A stretch of 46,752 bases of DNA, taken from ZC4RG29 sp032907565 (lineage in GTDB: Bacteria; Bacteroidota; Bacteroidia; Cytophagales; Cyclobacteriaceae). The stretch spans positions 1-46,752 of the forward strand of contig JAJJPK010000135.1 of assembly GCA_032907565.1 (NCBI GenBank). The letters run 5' to 3'. Below, one piece after another: positions 40,665 through 46,752 of the stretch (positions are counted from its first letter, which is position 1; every line of letters starts with the position of its first letter). Made by a program: the position numbers and the translations under genes. A model generated the notes under the pieces. The model worked only from the letters and a program-made list of their open reading frames with translations, did not search any database and had not been told where the DNA came from.

Positions 40665-41564
40665 ATGAAGCACATTAAGATGATAGCGCTGATCGTGTTG
40701 CTGGTGCCGATGTGCAATACCCGGAAGAATTTCGACAAAGGATATTTCGGGATGGGTGTGCGGCAGGGAGCGCTTGATAATCGTGATATTGACGAGGCGT
40801 CCGGCCTGGCAGCCAGCGTGGTTAACGAGGGTATGTTGTGGACGCATAATGATAGCGGCGACAAGGCGCGCATCTTTCTCATCGACAAAAAGGCAGCCTG
40901 TAAGGCTGTCGTGTGGCTGGATGGCGTTAACAACCGCGATTGGGAGGAGATCGCAGTGGGACCCGGCCCGGTGGAGGGTCAATCGTATGTGTACGTCGGC
41001 GAGATCGGCGATAATCGTGCGACGTATGAATACAAGTACCTGTACCGCTTCCCCGAACCGGTAATCCCGATCCGGCCCGAAAGATTTGACACAACCCTCC
41101 GGGTTATCGACTCAATTAAATTCACCCTGGAAGGAGGTCCGCGCGATACCGAGGCGTTCTTCGTTGACCCAATATCACGCGATATCTATGTGTTCTCAAA
41201 AAATGAAAAGAAGAACATTTACGTGTTCCGGCTTCCTTACCCGCAATCGACAACGGACGTTGTGGAGGCCGAATTCGTTATGTTCTTGCCCATCGTGAAG
41301 GTAAATGCTGCCGACATTTCGCCCGACGGCCGGGAGATCCTCATCAAGAACTACACGCACGTGTATTATTGGCGCAAAGAACCAAATGAACCTATCCCGT
41401 CGGCGTTAGCACGCGCTCCGTTGAGTCTTCCCTATACCACCGAACCCCAGGGCGAAGCTGTTGCATTTGATAGGGCCGGTGAAGGTTATTTTACCCTGAG
41501 TGAGGAACATAACAATACCCCGCCGTGGTTGCTGTTCTATCCGCGCGTACAGGATAAGGACTGA
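40665..41564 (+). CDS. Exported propeller-like protein of unknown function
   Basis: The 299-residue protein has a hydrophobic N-terminal signal ('MIALIVLLVPMCN'), which may be a lipoprotein signal although the box is weak. The body has beta-propeller-like repeats with conserved 'DIDEASGLAASVVNEGMLWT', 'HNDSGDKARIFLID', 'NRDWEEIAVGPGP' and 'YVGEIGDNRATYEYKYLYRF'. This pattern recurs in secreted Bacteroidota proteins of unknown function, with Asp and Asn residues that could bind calcium. It is divergent from the pseudouridine synthase gene. I cannot assign an enzymatic role. Confidence 0.78.
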   Translation: MKHIKMIALIVLLVPMCNTRKNFDKGYFGMGVRQGALDNRDIDEASGLAASVVNEGMLWTHNDSGDKARIFLIDKKAACKAVVWLDGVNNRDWEEIAVGPGPVEGQSYVYVGEIGDNRATYEYKYLYRFPEPVIPIRPERFDTTLRVIDSIKFTLEGGPRDTEAFFVDPISRDIYVFSKNEKKNIYVFRLPYPQSTTDVVEAEFVMFLPIVKVNAADISPDGREILIKNYTHVYYWRKEPNEPIPSALARAPLSLPYTTEPQGEAVAFDRAGEGYFTLSEEHNNTPPWLLFYPRVQDKD

Positions 41565-41631
41565 CGCAGCGGTTTGGGGTTTTGTAGATGACCCCTTTTA
41601 GTAGTTTCTTTGGATCAAATGCCCATACAAC

Positions 41632-42423
41632 ATGAAAAAAATAGCCATTATCGGCGGGGGTAATCTCGGCACGGCAATCGCGGAAGGGTTGATCAGCAGC
41701 AAGTTCGTGAAAGCCGGGCACATCACAGTGACACGAAGAAATACAGGACCCCTCGAGCATCTCGCGAAGCAGGGAGTAAACGTCACGAGCGACAACGCCA
41801 CGGCCATTGAAAGCAGCGAAGTAATCATAATCTCCCTCAAGCCCTATAACGTAGGCGAGGTATTAAAGGGGTTACGATCGAGCTTCAACCCAAAGAAGCA
41901 TGTCCTGGTGAGCGTAGTCACAGGGGTCACCCTCAAGGATCTCGCCGCCATAGTCGATCACGGGGTTCCCTTGTTCCGGGCTATGCCCAACACAGCGATC
42001 GCTATTCGCGAATCCGTCACCTGTATTTGCTCCGTCGGTGCAAGCAAGAAGCAGACGAAGTACGTTACCGAATTGTTCGACCAGCTCGGTATCACCATTC
42101 CTATCGACGAAAAGCTTATGGATGCGGCGACGGTACTTGGCGCATGTGGTATCGCATACGCGCTCCGGTTTATCCGCGCTGCAACGCAAGGCGGGATCGA
42201 GATTGGCTTCGATGCGAAAACTGCGAATCTCATCGCGGCGCAAACGGTCAACGGCGCTGCTGAGCTGCTACTCAAAGGCAATCGCCATCCCGAGGAGGAA
42301 ATCGACAAGGTGACGACACCGCGCGGTTGTACGATTGCAGGGCTCAATGAGATGGAACATCAGGGCTTCTCTTCATCGCTCATCAAGGGGATTTGCACCT
42401 CGTTCGAAAAGATCAATCGCTAG
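41632..42423 (+). CDS. proC: Pyrroline-5-carboxylate reductase
   Basis: The 263-residue enzyme begins 'MKKIAIIGGGNLGTAIAEGL', the NAD(P)-binding motif, and has 'VIIISLKPYNV' and 'LFRAMPNTAIAIRESVT'. The conserved C-terminal region 'DAATVLGACGIAYALRFIRA' includes the P5CR active-site stretch, followed by 'VTTPRGCTIAGLNEMEHQGF'. It makes proline from P5C. The gene is 20 bases upstream of a RNA methyltransferase gene and may share its mRNA. Confidence 0.95.
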   Translation: MKKIAIIGGGNLGTAIAEGLISSKFVKAGHITVTRRNTGPLEHLAKQGVNVTSDNATAIESSEVIIISLKPYNVGEVLKGLRSSFNPKKHVLVSVVTGVTLKDLAAIVDHGVPLFRAMPNTAIAIRESVTCICSVGASKKQTKYVTELFDQLGITIPIDEKLMDAATVLGACGIAYALRFIRAATQGGIEIGFDAKTANLIAAQTVNGAAELLLKGNRHPEEEIDKVTTPRGCTIAGLNEMEHQGFSSSLIKGICTSFEKINR

Positions 42424-42443
42424 GGTAGCAACCCCTTACGGAA

Positions 42444-43610
42444 ATGGATGATCCTTTCCGCCGCGCTGGACGCATCATCGTCACGTGTAGTAAACGGCTC
42501 GCACCTTACCTGGAAATGGAAGTTGTCGGACTGGGCTATCAGCCGGTACGGGTATTTCAAACCGGCGTGGAGTTATACGGTTCGATGGAGGATTGCATGG
42601 TGCTGAATCTCAACCTGCGGTGTGCCAGCCAGGTGCTCTACTCGCTTGGACAACTGAATGCGCGAGACCCCGAAACGTTGTACCACGGGATAGTGCGGTT
42701 GCCATGGGAAGAACTGATCTCATCGGATGATTATTTTTCGGTGACGTCCAATGTAAATACACCCTCCGTTAACAATGCACTTTTTGTCAACGTACGCGTC
42801 AAGGATGCTATCGCGGACCGGATTCGGAACAAGACGAGTAAGCGGCCCGATTCAGGCGCCGAATTAAGGGGTGCGGTCATTCACATATATTGGAAGGACA
42901 AGCAGGCAGAAGTATTTATAGACACCTCCGGGGAAACACTGGCAAAGCACGGCTACCGCAAGATTCCAGGGAAGGCCCCCATGCTGGAGTCTTTGGCAGC
43001 AGCAACAATCATGGCTTCTCAATGGGATCCGAAGACACCTTTTATTAATCCGATGTGTGGATCCGGAACGCTTGCTATTGAAGCAGCACTACTGGCGACG
43101 AACAGGAAACCGGGGCTTTACCGTTCTCACTTTTCATTCATGCACGTGAAAGGGTATCGGTCTGAGCAATACCGTCAACTCCTGACTTCCCTTCAGATGC
43201 ATGTTAACGAGCAACCACATATTAAGATCGTCGCTACCGACATCAGTCTGGATGCAATTCGAATAGCAAAAGCAAACGCCGAAAGCGCGGGTGTTGCGAA
43301 TTACATTCATTTCGAGAAATGCGACTTTGAAAAAACGCCCGTACCTGCCGGGCGAAATGGCGTTATCTTTTTCAATCCGGAGTATGGTGAACGACTGGGT
43401 GAGATAAAAGCGCTGGAGCAGACATACAAACGTATCGGCGACTTCATGAAAAAAAATGGCGAGGGCTACACAGGTTGCGTGTTTACGGGCAACCCTGAGC
43501 TGGCCAAAAAAATAGGACTTCGGCCCTCGCGACGAATTGAATTCTATTCCGCAAAGATTGATTGCAGATTGTTGAGGTATGATCTTTATGCGGGGTCGCG
43601 CGAAAGTTAG
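42444..43610 (+). CDS. THUMP-domain class I RNA methyltransferase (RlmL-like)
   Basis: The 388-residue protein has a ferredoxin-like/THUMP N-terminal part (about residues 1-160) and a Rossmann methyltransferase domain with 'FINPMCGSGTLAIEAALLAT' (SAM binding) and 'ATDISLDAIRIAKANAESAG'. The catalytic motif reads 'FFNPEYGERLGE', with Glu in place of the second Pro of the usual NPPY. Relatives modify guanine N2 in 23S rRNA. It lacks the second methyltransferase half of RlmKL. The substrate is inferred. Confidence 0.9.
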   Translation: MDDPFRRAGRIIVTCSKRLAPYLEMEVVGLGYQPVRVFQTGVELYGSMEDCMVLNLNLRCASQVLYSLGQLNARDPETLYHGIVRLPWEELISSDDYFSVTSNVNTPSVNNALFVNVRVKDAIADRIRNKTSKRPDSGAELRGAVIHIYWKDKQAEVFIDTSGETLAKHGYRKIPGKAPMLESLAAATIMASQWDPKTPFINPMCGSGTLAIEAALLATNRKPGLYRSHFSFMHVKGYRSEQYRQLLTSLQMHVNEQPHIKIVATDISLDAIRIAKANAESAGVANYIHFEKCDFEKTPVPAGRNGVIFFNPEYGERLGEIKALEQTYKRIGDFMKKNGEGYTGCVFTGNPELAKKIGLRPSRRIEFYSAKIDCRLLRYDLYAGSRES

Positions 43611-43636
43611 GCTAATACGTTTGGATTGATCGTGAG

Positions 43637-43685
43637 GAGATGCACAGCCGTGCGTCTCTACCGGGTGTACGTTCACGCCCGTCGG
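43637..43685. other. Twin hairpin between convergent genes
   Basis: The first hairpin pairs 43637-43645 with 43650-43658 (9 bp, one G-T pair, AGCC loop). The second starts at 43659 and pairs about ten bases with 43675-43687, with a three-base bulge. They lie between the convergent methyltransferase and uvrA genes and lack T runs, so they may act as factor-dependent ends. Confidence 0.55.
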
Positions 43686-43700
43686 TAGTTGGAACAAAAT

Positions 43701-46523
43701 TTACGCGCGCAATTTTTCCTTCAGAAACTGGGCGGTATGCCCCTTGCTCTTCTTGACCATGTCCTCCGGTGTGCCCGCAAAGACCAGGCGACCACCATGC
43801 TTTTCACCTCCTTCGGGTCCAAGGTCGATGATCCAGTCGGCGCACTTGATCACTTCGAGATTGTGTTCGATGACCACTACGGAGTGACCCTGGTCGATGA
43901 GGGCATTCATTGCCTTAAGGAGTTTTGAGATGTCGTGAAAATGCAATCCGGTAGTGGGCTCATCAAAGATGAAAAGGATGTGGCCGTTCGAAGCATTCTT
44001 TCCGAGGAAAGACGCCAGCTTGACTCGCTGTGCTTCACCGCCGCTCAACGAGTTGGAGGACTGACCAAGCTTGACATAACCCAACCCGACATCGTTTAGG
44101 GGGCGGATCTTATCACAGATCGCCTTCTTGTCTTTGAAGAATGTGAGGCTTTCCTCGACGGTGAGGTTGAGCACGTCGTCAATATTCTTTCCGTTGTACT
44201 CTACTTCCAGAATCTCCTGCTTGAACCGCTTTCCATGGCACGTTTCGCATTTCAGGTAGATGTCGGCCATGAATTGCATCTCGACCTTGATCTCGCCTTC
44301 TCCCTGACACGTTTCGCATCTCCCGCCCTCAACGTTGAAGGAAAAGAACGCGGGCTTGTAACCGCGCTGGACGGACAAGGGCTGATCTGCGAACAGCTGC
44401 CGGATCGTGTCGTACGCCTTCACGTAGCTGACGGGATTGGAGCGCGAGGACTTTCCGATCGGGTTCTGGTCGACAAATTCGACTTGCGAGATCCGGCTGA
44501 TATCTCCTGTTAGCGTATCGTATCGTCCTGGTGTTTCGGCGGGATTCCCGGTGGCACGGGCCACAGCCGGGAAGAGAATCTTCCGAACCAGCGTGGACTT
44601 GCCAGAGCCACTAACACCCGTAATCGCCGTGAGGACGCCCAGGGGAAAAGTGACGGTCAGATTCGCCAGGTTGTTTTCGCGCGCGCCGGTGATGGTAATC
44701 GAATCGGACCACTTGCGCCGCTTGGCAGGCGTCGGGATCTTTTCCTTCCCTGTCAGGTAATCCGTCGTGTGCGATCGGGTCGACCCGTTGAGGTCGCGAA
44801 GCGATCCCTGGAAAACAAGTTGACCCCCGTGTACGCCCGCTTCGGGACCAATGTCGATAATCTGATCTGCAGCACGCATGATCTCCTCTTCGTGTTCGAC
44901 GACGATCACGGTGTTACCGAGGTCGCGGAGGGATTTGAGCACTTCGACCATACGTGCGGTATCGCGTGGGTGCAGGCCGATGCTGGGTTCGTCCATGATG
45001 TACATCGAGCCTACCAGGGAGCTTCCGAGTGCGGTGGCTAGTTTGATGCGTTGGAATTCGCCACCGGAAAGGGTGTTGGTCAAGCGGTTCAGCGTGAGAT
45101 AGCCCAGGCCAACCCGTACCATGTAATCCAGACGGGAATTGATTTCCGTAAGAATTCGCTCGGACACCTTGAGGTCATGGGCAGGCAATTTCAGCTTTTT
45201 AAAGAACGCCAGCGCGTCTTCGATGGACATCAGTACGATGTCGGTAATGGACATACCCGCGACCTTAACATACTGGGCATCCTTGCGTAGCCGGGTTCCC
45301 TTGCAATCCGGGCAGTTGGTTCTGCCACGGTACCGTGATAGCATGACGCGGTACTGGATCTTGTGGGATTTTCTTTCGAGGTATTTGAAGAAATCGTTGA
45401 TGCCGTCGAAGTACTCGTTACCCGTCCACAGCAACTCGCGCTCCGCGGGCGTCAGTTCGTTGTATGGTCGGTGGATAGGGAAATCAAAACGGATACCGTT
45501 CTTGATCAGGGGGTTGAGCCATTCCCGCATCACCTCGGAGCGCCAGGGGGCGATTGCCCCTTCGTACACGGACAGTGTTTTGTCTGGGATTACCAGGTCT
45601 TCGTCGATGCCGAGTACCTTTCCAAAGCCCTCGCATGTACGGCAGGCTCCGTAAGGGTTGTTGAAACTAAAGAAATTGATAGAGGGCTCGGTGAATCTCA
45701 TTCCGTCGCGTTCGAAGCGATCGGAAAAGCGCATCGGATCATAGCCCTCGGCGTACACGATGCATTCGCCATCGCCTTCGTAGAAAGCTGTCTGTACGGA
45801 ATCGGCCAGGCGAAATGTCGTGTCCTCGTCGTCGGGGGATACGACGGCCCGGTCGATAAGTACCTCGATGCCGTCTTTCGGTTTTTTCTTTTTCGAAAGC
45901 TCCTGGAGATAATCCTCGATGTAGTGCACCTGGCCGTCGATGAGGATGCGCGCAAATCCTTTGCTGAGAAGCAGGGTCAGGTCGTCAACGAGCTTTCTGC
46001 CCTTGGGAGTCCGTAGGCTGTGGGCGATCATTACCCGGGTACCGGGTTTAAGCGCATTGATTGCATCGACCACGTCGGTCACCGTATCGCGCCTAACCTC
46101 CTTGCCACTTACCGGCGAGATCGTTTTCCCTACGCGTGCGTAGAGGAGTTTGAGGTAATCGTATATCTCCGTGGTCGTACCTACCGTAGATCGGGGGTTG
46201 CGGGTATTGACCTTTTGCTCGATGGCTATCGCAGGCGACACGCCACGGATGTAATCGACGTCGGGCTTTTCCATACGCCCGAGAAATTGCCGTGCGTAGG
46301 AGCTGAGGCTTTCCACGTACATGCGCTGGCCCTCAGCGAAAAGCGTGTCGAAGGCCAGGGAGGACTTCCCCGACCCGGAAAGCCCGGTAATCACCACGAG
46401 CCGGTTGCGCGGTATGGCCACACTCAGGTTCCGCAGGTTGTTAACCCGTGCACGCTTTATGATGATGTACTGCCTGGGGTCAAGCGCATCCAGGTGGGCG
46501 TCCGCGTTTACTGTCTTGCTCAT
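43701..46523 (-). CDS. uvrA: Excinuclease ABC subunit A
   Basis: The 940-residue protein has two ABC ATPase halves with Walker A motifs ('GLSGSGKSSLAFDTLF' near residue 48 and 'GVSGSGKSTLVRKILF'). The ABC signatures are 'NTLSGGEFQRIKLATALG' and 'NSLSGGEAQRVKLASFLG', and both Walker B motifs ('IMDEPSIGLHP', 'IFDEPTTGLHF') are intact. Zinc-module Cys pairs lie in 'CRTCEGFGK', 'CPDCKGTRL', 'CETCQGEGE' and 'CETCHGKRF'. UvrA finds bulky DNA damage and loads UvrB. The start is the ATG giving 'MSKTVNADAH'; a start five codons upstream is possible. Confidence 0.97.
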   Translation of the reverse strand: MSKTVNADAHLDALDPRQYIIIKRARVNNLRNLSVAIPRNRLVVITGLSGSGKSSLAFDTLFAEGQRMYVESLSSYARQFLGRMEKPDVDYIRGVSPAIAIEQKVNTRNPRSTVGTTTEIYDYLKLLYARVGKTISPVSGKEVRRDTVTDVVDAINALKPGTRVMIAHSLRTPKGRKLVDDLTLLLSKGFARILIDGQVHYIEDYLQELSKKKKPKDGIEVLIDRAVVSPDDEDTTFRLADSVQTAFYEGDGECIVYAEGYDPMRFSDRFERDGMRFTEPSINFFSFNNPYGACRTCEGFGKVLGIDEDLVIPDKTLSVYEGAIAPWRSEVMREWLNPLIKNGIRFDFPIHRPYNELTPAERELLWTGNEYFDGINDFFKYLERKSHKIQYRVMLSRYRGRTNCPDCKGTRLRKDAQYVKVAGMSITDIVLMSIEDALAFFKKLKLPAHDLKVSERILTEINSRLDYMVRVGLGYLTLNRLTNTLSGGEFQRIKLATALGSSLVGSMYIMDEPSIGLHPRDTARMVEVLKSLRDLGNTVIVVEHEEEIMRAADQIIDIGPEAGVHGGQLVFQGSLRDLNGSTRSHTTDYLTGKEKIPTPAKRRKWSDSITITGARENNLANLTVTFPLGVLTAITGVSGSGKSTLVRKILFPAVARATGNPAETPGRYDTLTGDISRISQVEFVDQNPIGKSSRSNPVSYVKAYDTIRQLFADQPLSVQRGYKPAFFSFNVEGGRCETCQGEGEIKVEMQFMADIYLKCETCHGKRFKQEILEVEYNGKNIDDVLNLTVEESLTFFKDKKAICDKIRPLNDVGLGYVKLGQSSNSLSGGEAQRVKLASFLGKNASNGHILFIFDEPTTGLHFHDISKLLKAMNALIDQGHSVVVIEHNLEVIKCADWIIDLGPEGGEKHGGRLVFAGTPEDMVKKSKGHTAQFLKEKLRA

Positions 46524-46752
46524 TCGATAGGACCGCAAAAATAGGTATTAATGTGGTGAAGTTCCCGGTACCGGCAATAACGGGAAGTGACGACTTGTGT
46601 CACGTACGGTTGATTCACGTCACATAGGTAAGTCGTTCGCGGACCAGGAAGTTCCAGTTTTCTAAGTGCGAAAAAAATGGTCTTGGGGACCGGGCCATCA
46701 GGGCGGTCAGTTGGCGTTTTAAAGGTGGCCTAAAAAAGCTGAACACCACTCG
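46524..46752. other. Upstream region of uvrA, end of window
   Basis: On the - strand TATTTTTG (46543-46536) matches the -7 box 12 bases before the uvrA ATG; no TTG is at the right distance. Further up are a TTCCCG/CGGGAA stem (46562-46567 with 46581-46586), an inverted GTGAC/GTCAC pair (46587-46591 and 46599-46603) and a second GTCAC at 46619-46623. No gene is visible to the window end. Confidence 0.5.

Noticed and set aside
40572..40982. N-terminal extension of the pseudouridine synthase frame
   Set aside because: The added residues are unlike the family and the stretch overlaps a divergent gene and a large hairpin.
45363..46016. 217-codon + strand frame opposite uvrA
   Set aside because: uvrA motifs are unambiguous on the other strand and this frame has no known domain.

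Overview
The window is a piece of a chromosome from a member of the Bacteroidota, most likely the order Cytophagales. Four things support this. (1) The gliding genes gldE and gldD follow mutY and ssb, an order typical of this phylum. (2) A secreted protein carries SprB repeats and a type IX secretion (T9SS) C-terminal sorting domain. (3) Several promoters match the phylum's TTG-N20-TAnnTTTG pattern, and Shine-Dalgarno sequences are mostly absent. (4) Small translation genes typical of the phylum are present: a 29-residue AURKAIP1/COX24-type gene, bS21 and a short HPF. I could not run a database search, so the genus is open. I see no mobile elements, CRISPR arrays, tRNA or rRNA genes, and nearly all genes look intact.

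Layout. 1-5676: the 3' end of an AsmA-family gene and a 1006-residue SprB-repeat surface protein, each followed by a strong terminator. 5701-8624: leftward genes for RNase G/E, the AURKAIP1/COX24 mini-protein, a membrane-anchored TPR protein and HU. 8642-12190: rightward mutY, ssb, gldE and gldD (DNA repair, single-strand binding, gliding/T9SS). 12277-23235: a mixed accessory stretch with an exported NIPSNAP protein, a DUF3500 protein, a YpdA-like flavoprotein, a fructosamine-kinase-like gene overlapping a TonB-dependent receptor, a Cu/Zn superoxide dismutase lipoprotein, a YciI-like protein, a 2'-5' RNA ligase-like protein, an RDD membrane protein, a TPR protein and an exported amidohydrolase. 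23316-24983: the leftward rpsU-xerC-hpf cluster with a clear promoter. 25242-29931: an acyl-CoA dehydrogenase, then a tight operon for nucleotide sugars (ugd, UDP-glucuronate decarboxylase, rfbB). 29935-35520: an M28 peptidase lipoprotein, then the rimP-nusA-infB operon behind a clear promoter and a leader hairpin. 35575-46523: prfA, a small lipoprotein, tag, a NarL-type regulator, a degenerate receiver-domain gene, an RluD-type pseudouridine synthase, a secreted propeller-like protein, proC, an RlmL-like RNA methyltransferase and uvrA.

Working together. Much of the window is information processing: translation initiation, termination and hibernation, rRNA modification, RNA decay, and DNA repair by MutY, Tag and UvrA. 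The surface and envelope genes (SprB-repeat protein, GldD, GldE, TonB receptor, AsmA, several lipoproteins) fit a gliding, polymer-degrading lifestyle. I find no clear new multi-gene system. The best leads are: the SprB-repeat protein whose repeats lie between two copies of one cysteine-containing module; the symmetric 207-bp region between the NarL regulator and a receiver gene that has lost its phospho-acceptor; the rimP leader hairpin; the strong hairpin next to the pseudouridine synthase start codon; and an rpsU gene with no visible Shine-Dalgarno sequence.
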